43,652 nucleotides of DNA, taken from DSWT01 sp034433375 (GTDB lineage Bacteria; Chloroflexota; Anaerolineae; B4-G1; SLSP01). Below the pieces are notes generated by a model, which was given only the letters and a program-made list of their open reading frames with translations, ran no database searches and was not told where the DNA came from. Position numbers and translations under genes: made by a program. The stretch spans positions 1 to 43,652 of the forward strand of contig DAOUAQ010000045.1 in assembly GCA_034433375.1 (NCBI GenBank), in the 5' to 3' direction. Below are positions 7,820 through 16,474 of the stretch, in pieces. Numbering within the stretch: position 1 is the first letter of the stretch; every line of letters starts with the position of its first letter.

Positions 7820-8587
7820 ATGAACGAGATAAGGCTACAATGGAGATATGGCAATCCAACCAACAGAAGAGCATACAGCACTCACAACCCATTGATAACC
7901 CATCCCATGATAACGACAATGGATCCAATTGCAGAGCGGGTGAGTTTTCTACGTTCACTCCCCCTCTTTGAGGGGCTTAACAACGAGGAACTACGCTTTC
8001 TGGCCTCAGAAGCCAAAGCGCGCGTGTACGAGGCCGGGGCGGTCATCTTTCACGAGGGCGAACCGGGGACGACGTGTCACATCATCACCCACGGCAAAGT
8101 GCGCGTGTACGTCATTGGCGAGGACGGGCGTGAGTTGTCGGTCAGCATCTTCGGTCCGGGCGAGATTGTTGGGGAGATGGCGCTATTTGAGGATCTACCA
8201 CGCTCGGCGAGTGTGGCGGCCATTGAACCCACACATACCCTGGAACTGCACCAGGACGTGCTGCTGCACGGGCTGGCGCAGTCCGCAAACCTGGCCCGCA
8301 GCCTGCTGCGCGCGCTCAGTTCGCGGCTCCGGCACATGACAGAGGAAGCGGAAGGGCTGGCCTCGATGAATGTGGCCGACCGGCTTTTCCTGCGGCTGCA
8401 ACGTCTGGCCGAGTGGTCAGGACGGCCGGTGGCCGACGGCGTGCGGATCGCGCTGCCGCTGACGCAGCAGGAACTTGCCGCGCTCGTCGGCGCCAGCCGC
8501 GAGAGCGTCAACCGCGCGCTGTCGGGATTGCGGCGGCAGGGAAAAGTGCGCCTGGACAATGGATGGATTGTACTGTTGAAGAAGTGA
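7820..8587 (+). CDS. CRP-family cyclic-nucleotide-binding transcription regulator
   Basis: A 255-residue regulator with an N-terminal cyclic-nucleotide-binding beta-barrel and a C-terminal helix-turn-helix. The phosphate-binding cassette is intact: GEMALF then PRSASV, matching the Glu, Arg and Ser that hold cAMP in E. coli CRP. The recognition helix reads ASRESVNRAL, with the Arg-Glu-x-x-x-Arg pattern that reads TGTGA. The start is uncertain. ATG 7820 has GGAGG just upstream and couples to the DUF3307 gene, but its first 30 residues do not look domain-like; ATG at 7907 or 7919 would start where family members usually begin. It probably activates its own operon through the TGTGA site at 7031 and may answer to the divergent cyclase. 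Confidence 0.9.
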   Translation: MNEIRLQWRYGNPTNRRAYSTHNPLITHPMITTMDPIAERVSFLRSLPLFEGLNNEELRFLASEAKARVYEAGAVIFHEGEPGTTCHIITHGKVRVYVIGEDGRELSVSIFGPGEIVGEMALFEDLPRSASVAAIEPTHTLELHQDVLLHGLAQSANLARSLLRALSSRLRHMTEEAEGLASMNVADRLFLRLQRLAEWSGRPVADGVRIALPLTQQELAALVGASRESVNRALSGLRRQGKVRLDNGWIVLLKK

Positions 8588-8624
8588 AAATATAGCCGAA
8601 CGAATAACGAAAGTGAGGTGAGAT

Positions 8625-11162
8625 ATGTCCAACGATAATGAGCACGAAACGATCCGCGCGCAACGACGGCGACGCGCCGGGCCGGAGGATTCCGGGGAAC
8701 GCGAGCGCGCCGCAGCGCCGCAGCGCCAGAAGCCCCCCAGCGCCCCCACCCCTGCGGGGACAGGCGCTCCGCGCCCATCCGGTGTGAGCAGTACGCCGCG
8801 ACCCATCAGCAGCGGCAGCGCCCCGCGACCAGGTGGGGGCGGCGGATTTACGCTGCCGCCGTCGCTCTCTGGCCTGCGGATGCCCGGCGGCGGCAAACCT
8901 TCGCTGCTGATGCTTATCATCCTGGGCGCCATTGCGCTGTGTGTGATATGCGCCCTCATCTACTTCGCTTCGCAGTTGATAGGGGATTTTACCCTGCCGG
9001 AGTCGGGCCAGTACACCTACGATTATCCCACCGCTGCCCCTGCGCGACCTACCGTGGCCCCAGCCAAACCCACCGTCCAACAAGCGCCCAAAACCACAGC
9101 CCCGCCGGTGACGTCGGGAGAAGCTAAGTCGTGGCTGGTCATGCTCTACCAGGACGCCGATGACAAAATCCTCGAACAGGACATCTACATTGACCTGAAC
9201 GAGGCCGAGCGCGTCGGTTCCGGCGCCAACATGCACATCGTCGCGCAAATAGACCGCTATCGCGGCGGTTATTCTGCTGATGGCGACTGGACTTCGACCA
9301 AACGGTTTTACGTCACCCAGGACGATGACTTGCAGCGAGTGCGCTCCCGGGAACTTGCCGATATCGGCGAGGCCAATATGGCCGACGGCGCAACGTTGGT
9401 GGATTTCGTCACCTGGGCCGTCGCCAATTACCCGGCGGACAAGTACGTGCTGATTATGTCCGATCACGGTATGGGCTGGCCCGGCGGATGGAGCGATCCC
9501 GATCCTCGAGGCAGCGGCGACCGCAGCGTTCCGCTCGGTGCGGCGCTCGGCAACCAGATTTATCTGCACGAACTGGATGAGGCGCTGACCCAGATCCGCA
9601 ACCAGACCGGTATCGAAAAATTCGAACTCATCGGCATGGATGCCTGCCTGATGGGCCACCTCGAAGTATTCAGCATGTTGACGCCGCACGCGCGCTACGC
9701 CGTCGCCTCGCAAGAGACCGAACCAGCCCTGGGGTGGGCTTACGCCAGCTTTTTGAGCGCCCTGCAAGACTCCCCCGCGATGAGCGGCGCAGAACTGGGC
9801 CGGTTGATCGTGCAAAGCTACATTCAGGACGATGAGCGCATCGTGGATGACCAGGCGCGCGCCGAATTCCTGCGGCAAAGCGCCCCCATGGGCGGCATGT
9901 TCGGGTCGCTGTCGGCGTCCCAACTCGCGCAGCAGTTCGAGCAGAGCATCACGCTCACGGCGGTTGACCTCTCGCAGATGCCGGCATTGCTAAACACCGT
10001 GAACGACTTCGCTTACGCCCTGCAGTCGGCCAACCAGCGCACCGTGGCGCAAGCGCGCAGCTACGCTCAATCGTTCACCAACATTTTCGGGAACAACGTG
10101 CCGCCGGCGTACATTGACCTGGGTAACTTCGTCCAACTGCTCAAACGCGAAAGCGGCAGCCAACCCGTCAGCCAGGCCGCCGACAAAGTGCTCAACGCGC
10201 TCGATCAGGCGGTCATCGCCGAAAAACACGGCGCGAAAAAGCCCGGCGCCACCGGCGTCTCGATCTACTTCCCCAACTCACAACTCTACGCCTCGCCGGT
10301 CACCGGCTACCAATCGTACAACACCGTCGCCGGGCGCTTCACACAAGCGTCTTTGTGGGATGATTTCCTGGCCTTCCACTACACCGGGCGAACTTTCCAG
10401 CCGGCCAGCACCAACATCGTCGTGCCAGACCGCGCCATTGCAGCGCCGGGCGCATCCGCCATCGAGGTGTCGCCGGTCACATTGTCGAGCAACGTTGCAG
10501 CGCCGGGCAAGCCGGTCTTGCTCAGCGCGGATATTCGCGGCGAAAACATCGGCTACGTCTACCTGTTTGTGGGATACTACGACCCGACCTACAACGCGAT
10601 TTTTGTGGCCGACTCGGATTACCTGGAAAGCGACCAGACCCGCGAAATTGACGGCGTCTATTACCCGGTGTGGAGCCAAAACAGCGCATTCACGATGGAG
10701 TTTGAGTGGGAACCCATCGTCTTCGCCATCAGCGACGGACGTAACACCGTCGTGGCAAACTTCGAGCCGCAGAGTTATGGCGCGACTTATGAACAAGCCG
10801 TGTATACGGTGGATGGCACGTACACCTACGCCGACAGCGGCGAGTCGCGTTACGCGCGCCTGTACTTCGCCAACGGCGTGTTGCAGCAAGTATTCGGCTT
10901 CACCGGCGAAAACGGCAGCGGCGCGCCGCGCGAGATCACTCCACAAACCGGAGACACCTTCACCGTGTTGGAGAAGTGGCTCGATCTAGGCTCCGCGCAG
11001 GCGACCGTCTCCCGGCAGGAAGGCGGCACGCTCACTTTCGGCAACCAGATGTTCACGTGGAAGGAGTTGGACGCCGCGCCCGGCCTCTATCTGGTCGGCT
11101 TCATCGTCGAAGACCTCGACGGCAACGCCACCCAGGTGTACGATCAAGTCAGCGTCCAATAG
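8625..11162 (+). CDS. Membrane-anchored clostripain-like (C11) cysteine protease
   Basis: An 845-residue protein. About 90 low-complexity Arg/Pro/Gly-rich cytoplasmic residues precede one membrane segment (93-119) and a Pro/Ala/Thr linker. The clostripain-family peptidase domain (about 145-560) has the catalytic His281 in MSDHGMGW and Cys341 in GMDACLMG. The C-terminal 270 residues are beta-rich, probably Ig-like, and lie outside the cell. C11 enzymes usually cleave after Arg and often self-process. It starts 37 bases after the CRP gene with GAGGTGAG before the ATG, so it may be the last gene of that operon. Two hairpins follow it. Confidence 0.88.
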   Translation: MSNDNEHETIRAQRRRRAGPEDSGERERAAAPQRQKPPSAPTPAGTGAPRPSGVSSTPRPISSGSAPRPGGGGGFTLPPSLSGLRMPGGGKPSLLMLIILGAIALCVICALIYFASQLIGDFTLPESGQYTYDYPTAAPARPTVAPAKPTVQQAPKTTAPPVTSGEAKSWLVMLYQDADDKILEQDIYIDLNEAERVGSGANMHIVAQIDRYRGGYSADGDWTSTKRFYVTQDDDLQRVRSRELADIGEANMADGATLVDFVTWAVANYPADKYVLIMSDHGMGWPGGWSDPDPRGSGDRSVPLGAALGNQIYLHELDEALTQIRNQTGIEKFELIGMDACLMGHLEVFSMLTPHARYAVASQETEPALGWAYASFLSALQDSPAMSGAELGRLIVQSYIQDDERIVDDQARAEFLRQSAPMGGMFGSLSASQLAQQFEQSITLTAVDLSQMPALLNTVNDFAYALQSANQRTVAQARSYAQSFTNIFGNNVPPAYIDLGNFVQLLKRESGSQPVSQAADKVLNALDQAVIAEKHGAKKPGATGVSIYFPNSQLYASPVTGYQSYNTVAGRFTQASLWDDFLAFHYTGRTFQPASTNIVVPDRAIAAPGASAIEVSPVTLSSNVAAPGKPVLLSADIRGENIGYVYLFVGYYDPTYNAIFVADSDYLESDQTREIDGVYYPVWSQNSAFTMEFEWEPIVFAISDGRNTVVANFEPQSYGATYEQAVYTVDGTYTYADSGESRYARLYFANGVLQQVFGFTGENGSGAPREITPQTGDTFTVLEKWLDLGSAQATVSRQEGGTLTFGNQMFTWKELDAAPGLYLVGFIVEDLDGNATQVYDQVSVQ

Positions 11163-11206
11163 ACGAGCGTTTCGGACGCCTCCGCTACCTCCGTTCAATC
11201 GAACAG

Positions 11207-11271
11207 CCGCGCTGCACCATCTGGTTGCAGCGCGGACTGCTATCCCGAAGCCAGCGTGGCCTGAGCAGTCC
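11207..11271 (+). terminator. Two hairpins after the C11 protease gene
   Basis: CCGCGCTGCA (11207-11216) pairs with TGCAGCGCGG (11226-11235), a strong 10-base stem. A second, overlapping stem joins GGACTGCT (11234-11241) to AGCAGTCC (11264-11271). Neither is followed by a T run, so they may be factor-dependent terminators or mRNA 3' stabilisers. Confidence 0.4.
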
Positions 11272-11281
11272 TAAAGTACTC

Positions 11282-11310
11282 TTGCATACTTTTCCCTAAC
11301 CATGTAAAAT
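11282..11310 (+). promoter_or_regulatory. Promoter of PAS-GAF histidine kinase gene
   Basis: -35 TTGCAT (11282-11287), a 17-base spacer and -10 TAAAAT (11305-11310). The spacer contains ACTTTTCCCTAACC (11288-11301), which recurs at 15152-15165 just before a TATAAT upstream of another histidine kinase gene. Confidence 0.6.
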
Positions 11311-11339
11311 AGACGTAAAGGTTTGATAAAGGATAGAGT

Positions 11340-12974
11340 ATGCCGACAGCACAAGCGTTGATGGAATCTCAAGACGATCTAGCAGGTCAGGCCCAGACAG
11401 CCACACTGACGCCAACCCTGGCTGAATTGCAGGCGGAAATTAACCGCTGCAAGCACATCGAGGCAGAACTACGCGACAGCGAAGCGCGCTTCCGCACACT
11501 GTTCACGAACTCACCCGATGTGACGTTCGTCATCAACCTGGAAGGCGTTATCCTGGACGTTAACGACGCCGCCTGTCGTCTCTATCAGACCAAACGCGAA
11601 GCAGTGCTCGGTCACCACATTGTCGCGCTGACGTTTCCCCAGTGGCGTGAAGAAGTCGCTCAGATGTTTACGAAAATGCTCAACGGCGAAGTTGAACATC
11701 TGGAAATCGAGAGCGTCAACAAAGACATGCGTGTCATCCCTATCGAAGTCAAGTTCAGCCGGATTGATTACGCCGGGCAACCGGCGCTACTCATCAATAT
11801 CCGCGACATCACCAAACGCAAGCAGGCCGAGGAAGTTCTGAAGCAGCGCAACCGCGATCTCTCGCTGTTGAACCAGGCCGGCCAGGTTTTCAGTTCCAGC
11901 CTGGATTTGGACGCCGTGCTTTCCGCAATTCTGGACCAGGTCAGACGCATCATGGGTGTGCGTGCAGCCTCAATCTGGTTGGTGGAAGACAAAACGCGCG
12001 AAATCGTCTGCCGGGAATCCTCAGAGCAGTGGGTCATCCGGGGGCGTCGGGTGGCCTGGGGGCAGGGGATTGTCGGCTTGACAGTCCTGGAAGGGCAGAG
12101 CCTTATCGTGCCCGACACACGGCTCAACGCGCGGCATTACAAAGCCATTGATCTGGAAATCGGCGTCGAAATCCGCTGCATCCTGAGCGTACCCCTGAAA
12201 ATCAAACAAAACGTAATCGGCGCGCTGCAGGTCGTAGACACCGAGGTAGATTGCTTTAACCAGGAGGACATCCCGATCATGGAAGCCCTGGCGGCTACGG
12301 CGGCCATCGCCATCGAGAACGCGCGGTTGTTCGCCCAAGTGTTGCGCGACGCAGAAACGAAAACCACCCTCATCCAGGAGATCAACCACCGGGTCAAAAA
12401 CAATCTTTCGGCGATCATCGGCCTGCTCTACTCCGAACAGCGTTACCTCAGCGCCGGCTGCGCAACCAATGGACAGACGCTCATCCAGGGTCTCATCGGG
12501 CGGGTGCAAGGGATGGCGCAGGTTCACGCGATGCTCTCCGACGCGGAATGGGCGCCGCTCCCGCTCGATATGTTGACTCACCAGATTATCAACACCGCCT
12601 TAGAAACGCTGCCTCGCGGCGTCAACGTTGCTGTAAGTGTATCGCCATCGCCGGTGCGGATCCGATCGTCACAGGCCACCAATCTGGCGCTCATCATCAA
12701 CGAACTGACCACCAACACCATCAAATATGCACTGGCAGATCGCACCACAGCCAAAATCCGGGTGCGCATCACAGAGGAAGAAAATGGGGTGGTCGTCCTG
12801 GAGTTCTACAATGACGGGCCAGATTATCCCACAGATGTTGTTGACCTCACCCGTCACAATCTGGGTCTCTATCTGATCAAAAATCTGGTCGAACGTGGTC
12901 TGGCTGGCGACCTGACGCTGCACAACGACAACGGCCCCGTCACCACCATCCGCTTCAGGCACAATAAAGCGTAA
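11340..12974 (+). CDS. PAS-GAF sensor histidine kinase (HisKA_2 type)
   Basis: A 544-residue soluble kinase. An N-terminal coiled segment leads into a PAS domain (about 45-165) ending in the typical DITKRKQAEE, a GAF domain (about 180-335), then a HisKA_2 dimerisation domain with the phospho-accepting His350 in EINHRVKNNLSAI, and an HATPase domain with the N-box NELTTNTIKYAL. HisKA_2 kinases usually phosphorylate stand-alone or output-diverse response regulators. No regulator gene is adjacent. There is no membrane segment, so the signal is cytoplasmic. A -35/-10 promoter lies just upstream. The stop codon falls inside a hairpin shared with the convergent pepA. Confidence 0.9.
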   Translation: MPTAQALMESQDDLAGQAQTATLTPTLAELQAEINRCKHIEAELRDSEARFRTLFTNSPDVTFVINLEGVILDVNDAACRLYQTKREAVLGHHIVALTFPQWREEVAQMFTKMLNGEVEHLEIESVNKDMRVIPIEVKFSRIDYAGQPALLINIRDITKRKQAEEVLKQRNRDLSLLNQAGQVFSSSLDLDAVLSAILDQVRRIMGVRAASIWLVEDKTREIVCRESSEQWVIRGRRVAWGQGIVGLTVLEGQSLIVPDTRLNARHYKAIDLEIGVEIRCILSVPLKIKQNVIGALQVVDTEVDCFNQEDIPIMEALAATAAIAIENARLFAQVLRDAETKTTLIQEINHRVKNNLSAIIGLLYSEQRYLSAGCATNGQTLIQGLIGRVQGMAQVHAMLSDAEWAPLPLDMLTHQIINTALETLPRGVNVAVSVSPSPVRIRSSQATNLALIINELTTNTIKYALADRTTAKIRVRITEEENGVVVLEFYNDGPDYPTDVVDLTRHNLGLYLIKNLVERGLAGDLTLHNDNGPVTTIRFRHNKA

Positions 12975-13007
12975 AACGTCATCCTCTTACGTTTTACGCT
13001 TTACGAA
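12966..13007. terminator. Bidirectional hairpin built from a TTACG heptamer array
   Basis: AAAGCGTAAAACGT (12966-12979) is perfectly complementary to ACGTTTTACGCTTT (12989-13002). The right side is also a seven-base array: TTACGTT, TTACGCT, TTACGAA (12987-13007). It lies between convergent genes, and the left arm contains the stop codon of the kinase gene. Confidence 0.65.
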
Positions 13008-13013
13008 CTATTC

Positions 13014-14510
13014 TTACCAGTTACGCAGCATGTCCACGAGCAGCCGCGTCCCATAGCCGGTTGCGCCTTTGGGGACGTAGGGTGCGTCTTTTTCGGCAAT
13101 ATCCAGCCCGGCGATGTCAATATGCGCCCAGGGAACACCTTCGGGCACAAACTTGCTGAGGAAAAAGCCGCCGAGGATACTACTGGCGGCGCGTCCGCCG
13201 ACGTTTGCCACATCCGCCACGGCGCTCTTGAGCGACTCGCCATATTCCTCAAAGAGCGGCAACGGCCAGACGCGCTCGTAGGTTGCTTCTCCGGCAACGC
13301 CCAGACGGGCAATGAGCGCGTCGTCGCCCATCACCGCCGCCGCGTGTTCGCCCAGGGCGACCACGCGCCCGCCGGTCAACGTCGCAATGTCGAAGATGGC
13401 TTGCGGCGCGAAGGTCTGCGCGTAGGTGATAGCATCCGCCAGAATCAAGCGACCTTCGGCGTCGGTGTTGAGGATTTCGATGGTCAGGCCCTTGAGCGAA
13501 CGCACCACGTCGCCCGGCTTGGTCGCGTGCGCGTCGGGCATATTTTCGGTCAACGGCAGCAGGCCGATGACGCGCAACGGCAGCGCAAGCAAAGCCGCCG
13601 CCCGCAGCGCCCCCAGCACCGCCGCCGCGCCGCCCATATCGCCTTTCATGCGGTGCATATTCTCGCTCGGTTTCAGGGAGATGCCGCCCGTGTCGAAGGT
13701 GATCCCCTTGCCGACCAGCGCCACCGTCGGGAGGTCAGCGCGCTTGGCGTTGTGCTCCAGGATGACCAGTTGCGCGGGTTCGCCGCCACCCTGGTTGACG
13801 CTGAGCAGCGCGCCCATCCCCAACGCCGTCAAGGCGGCCTTGTCCAAGATCTCGCAGCGCAGTCCCACCTCTGCCGCGACGTGCTGCGCGATTGACGCCA
13901 TGTGCGATGGCGTGGCGATGTTCGCCGGACGGTTCTCCAGGTCACGCGCCAGCCGGGTGGACTCGGCCACGATTTGTCCAACGCGCGCGCCGGCTTCGAG
14001 CGCAGCCAGGCGCGCCGTATCCCACTCGATGAGCGTGAGCGTGTCCAGATCGGGGCGCACCTCGTCCAGTTTCGTCTTCAGTTCGTGGAAGCGATACAGC
14101 CCTAGCAGCGTCCCCTCGACGACGGCAGCCGCGGCCGGTTCCGGGGCCATCCCCCCCACCCCTGCGCCGTGGACGAGGGTGTGCAGGTGGGTCACGCCCA
14201 GGTCGCGGGCTTTCTTCGCCGCGGTCGCAGAGGCCTGCCGAATTGTGTCCAGGGTAAACTTCTCACGCTTGCCAAGCCCCACGAGGATCACCCGGCGGGC
14301 AGGGATAGCGCCGTTGGGATAGAGCACCGTCACTTCATTGAGCTTGCCGCGAAAATCACCATCGGCGATGAGCGCCTGAATTTGACCGCCGAGGGCGGCG
14401 TCCACTGCGCCCGTCGCCCCGCCGGGGACCGTCACCCCCTCGAAAAGGTTCACGACTACGGCTTGCGCCGGCTGTGTTTGAATTGCGCCGATGACAATGT
14501 CAATCTGCAT
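13014..14510 (-). CDS. pepA: Leucyl aminopeptidase (M17)
   Basis: A 498-residue cytosolic dinuclear-metal aminopeptidase that removes N-terminal residues, preferring Leu, in peptide turnover. The M17 signature NTDAEGRL is intact, as are the metal- and substrate-binding segments GKGITFDTGGISLKP and the KGDMGGAAAVLG region. The length matches the family. The ATG at 14510 or the GTG at 14513 could start it; GGAG sits 9 or 6 bases upstream, respectively. It follows the ferritin-like gene by 12 bases on the same strand and is probably transcribed with it. Confidence 0.95.
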   Translation of the reverse strand: MQIDIVIGAIQTQPAQAVVVNLFEGVTVPGGATGAVDAALGGQIQALIADGDFRGKLNEVTVLYPNGAIPARRVILVGLGKREKFTLDTIRQASATAAKKARDLGVTHLHTLVHGAGVGGMAPEPAAAAVVEGTLLGLYRFHELKTKLDEVRPDLDTLTLIEWDTARLAALEAGARVGQIVAESTRLARDLENRPANIATPSHMASIAQHVAAEVGLRCEILDKAALTALGMGALLSVNQGGGEPAQLVILEHNAKRADLPTVALVGKGITFDTGGISLKPSENMHRMKGDMGGAAAVLGALRAAALLALPLRVIGLLPLTENMPDAHATKPGDVVRSLKGLTIEILNTDAEGRLILADAITYAQTFAPQAIFDIATLTGGRVVALGEHAAAVMGDDALIARLGVAGEATYERVWPLPLFEEYGESLKSAVADVANVGGRAASSILGGFFLSKFVPEGVPWAHIDIAGLDIAEKDAPYVPKGATGYGTRLLVDMLRNW

Positions 14511-14522
14511 CACAATCGTCTC

Positions 14523-15023
14523 CTAACCCCGCGCTGTAACAGCATGGCGCACGCCGGGGTCTCTGAAACGGGACGGGAACGCAGCGATCAGCCGGTTCAC
14601 ATGATCATTCAACTGTCCTCGCAAGAAATTCAGCACTTCCCGATCATAAGGGAAATTGGTGATGAGGAACTCGAAGACAACATTCGTTTCAGAATTCTCC
14701 AGGTCACTGACCAACTCATAAGCATCTTCAAGAGTGTGAATGCCGGACAGCACATTCTCAACCGATAGACTGAGCGCGTGTTGAGCGCCGGCGAGGATCT
14801 CACTATCGGCAGGTTCCGCAAGCCGTTCGGCGCTCAGATTGCCCCGCAGACGCTCCAACCACAGCGCGTGCGCGATCTCGTCAAGCACATAATGCTGCCA
14901 GAAATCGGCGATCTCGCTCTCATGAGAGAATTTTCTAACCAATCCCCGGTAGAATTCTGCCGCAGTTTCCTCCGCCTTGATGGCTAAGGCAAACAGGTCA
15001 CCAACCGTCGCCCCTTGTGTCAT
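14523..15023 (-). CDS. Ferritin-like (rubrerythrin-type) di-iron protein
   Basis: A 166-residue all-helical protein. Helix A has EETAAEFYRGL (Glu18/19), helix B has DEIAHALWLERL (Glu49-x-x-His52), helix C is glutamate-rich (around SDLENSE) and helix D has QLNDHVNRL. This is the ferritin-like carboxylate/His pattern, but not every ligand is certain. Members of this superfamily store iron or reduce peroxide. There is no rubredoxin domain. A TATAAT promoter with three CACACCT-type half sites spaced 21 bases apart lies upstream, suggesting tight control. It is first in an operon with pepA. Confidence 0.7.
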   Translation of the reverse strand: MTQGATVGDLFALAIKAEETAAEFYRGLVRKFSHESEIADFWQHYVLDEIAHALWLERLRGNLSAERLAEPADSEILAGAQHALSLSVENVLSGIHTLEDAYELVSDLENSETNVVFEFLITNFPYDREVLNFLRGQLNDHVNRLIAAFPSRFRDPGVRHAVTARG

Positions 15024-15045
15024 TGCGCTCTCTCCTCATCCCTCC

Positions 15046-15100
15046 CACACCTACAAAACAAGAAGCAGGTGTGTGATTATTGTTAACCACACCTATTATA
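15046..15100 (-). promoter_or_regulatory. Promoter with three 21-bp-phased CACACCT half sites
   Basis: On the minus strand -10 TATAAT is at 15095-15100, with the predicted start near 15088. CACACCT is at 15046-15052 and 15088-15094 and its complement AGGTGTG at 15067-15073. The centres (15049, 15070, 15091) are exactly 21 bases apart, two helical turns. The elements cover the start site and leader, as expected for a repressor. The -35 is weak. Confidence 0.55.
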
Positions 15101-15151
15101 GCAGACTTCCGCCAATAAAACAGGGGCACAGACATATTGTTGCCCGGTATG

Positions 15152-15175
15152 ACTTTTCCCTAACCGCGCTATAAT
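15152..15175 (+). promoter_or_regulatory. Candidate promoter with ACTTTTCCCTAACC motif
   Basis: ACTTTTCCCTAACC (15152-15165) is followed after four bases by a perfect TATAAT (15170-15175). No good -35 is at the usual distance. The same 14-base motif lies three bases before the -10 of the kinase promoter at 11282. A second possible promoter, TTGACT (15181-15186) with TGATAT (15205-15210), lies further down. Confidence 0.4.
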
Positions 15176-15286
15176 AAATCTTGACTCGCATTACTTGCAG
15201 ATCGTGATATGATAATTAACGTAAGCACAACGATTTTGAGTTTTCTCACTGGCCCAGTGGATAGCAATTCATAAAGTGGAGAGGAC

Positions 15287-16345
15287 ATGAACACTGAAGA
15301 GCAATCGCATATCTATCAGGTCTTATACGCACGTCGCCAGGACATCGCCCAGGCCTGGTTCGCATTGATGACGCAGCTCAGCCCAACCGCATCCGAGATC
15401 ACCGATCTGCACTCCATCCTCTTAAAAGCTACCGATCAATTGAGCAAGCTAGTGGTGGCTGAACCTTTTGTCGCCGAACCAGCGCAAAAGATCGGCAAGA
15501 CCCTTGAAGGCCTGGATAACCTGCAACCTGATGCGCTGAGCCAGATATACGATATGTTGGCGCGGGAACTGGTCAGTGGGTTGACGGTGGAACACATCGC
15601 CATCTTGCATCCCCGCGTTGTCAGCCTGGTCGGGGCGTTGAGCAGTGGCTTCTATATGGGCAAGGCCGAACGGGCGAAGACTTTCGACATGAACGCGATG
15701 TCCATGATGGGACACGATCTCAAAACGCCGATCAACGCCATCACTGGCTTTTCGCGCGTCATCCTCAAAGGCATTGACGGCCCTATCACCGAATTCCAGC
15801 AGCAAGACCTGACGTCCATCTATGACGCCGGACAGAAATTGCTCCACATGATTGATGAAGTCTTCCGCAGCGCCAAAAACGACGCCGGGAAGACGAATCT
15901 CTATGCGGCAGCTTTCGACATGGCCGACCTGTTGGGTGACGTGTTGCGCGTCAGCCAGCCGGTTCTCGCCCGGCGCGAGAATGTGCTGGAGATTCGCTGC
16001 ACCGGTGAATTAGGCGATATGAGCGCAGACGCCTCCACGGTGCGCTGGGTGCTGCTCGGACTGCTTTACTATGCCTCGCGCTTCACCGGCAAGGGTACGA
16101 TTTCTCTCGTCGTGACCCGTGACAAGATCCAGGAAGTAGACTGGTTCTTCTTCGACATTGCAATGAAAAAACCGGCTAAAGAGTCTCCAGAAGACGCATC
16201 CTGGCCGGGAACTAAGGAGCAGGAAAGCTCAGACATCGCGCTGATCACCAGCAAACGCTTTTGCGAAGAATTAGGCGGCAATCTGATGCTGGAACGCGGC
16301 GACGACGGCCTTACCAAATTCATTGTCCGGCTGCCCGCGCGCTAG
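15287..16345 (+). CDS. HisKA-domain sensor protein with degenerate ATPase domain
   Basis: A 352-residue cytoplasmic protein. The first 125 residues are helical and unassigned. A HisKA domain follows with a normal H-box, MGHDLKTPINAI (His143). The C-terminal half aligns in position with an HATPase domain but its key motifs are gone: where an N-box should be it reads LLGLLYYASRFTGKGTI with no Asn, and no DxGxG or GxGLG glycine-rich motif follows. It ends with the usual GG-x-x-x-x-ERGDDGLTKFIVRLP strand. It may therefore be a phosphotransfer or regulatory pseudokinase rather than an active kinase. No response regulator is adjacent. A terminator follows. Confidence 0.8.
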   Translation: MNTEEQSHIYQVLYARRQDIAQAWFALMTQLSPTASEITDLHSILLKATDQLSKLVVAEPFVAEPAQKIGKTLEGLDNLQPDALSQIYDMLARELVSGLTVEHIAILHPRVVSLVGALSSGFYMGKAERAKTFDMNAMSMMGHDLKTPINAITGFSRVILKGIDGPITEFQQQDLTSIYDAGQKLLHMIDEVFRSAKNDAGKTNLYAAAFDMADLLGDVLRVSQPVLARRENVLEIRCTGELGDMSADASTVRWVLLGLLYYASRFTGKGTISLVVTRDKIQEVDWFFFDIAMKKPAKESPEDASWPGTKEQESSDIALITSKRFCEELGGNLMLERGDDGLTKFIVRLPAR

Positions 16346-16372
16346 TCGCATACCTACCGCATCATCAATTCG

Positions 16373-16408
16373 ACCTCCCGCGTGGAAAACATGTGGGAGG
16401 TTTCCTTT
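16373..16408 (+). terminator. Terminator after the HisKA protein gene
   Basis: ACCTCCC (16373-16379) pairs with GGGAGGT (16395-16401), followed by a T-rich TTCCTTT. Confidence 0.55.
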
Positions 16409-16474
16409 GCGGGAGCGCAACCGTGGTTCCCGGCAAACGTAGAATAAATAAACAGCACGAAAAAGGAGAAAACC

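Noticed and set aside
8508..9923. 471-codon minus-strand frame opposite the C11 protease and CRP genes
   Set aside because: Spans two recognised genes and their junction; low-complexity translation.
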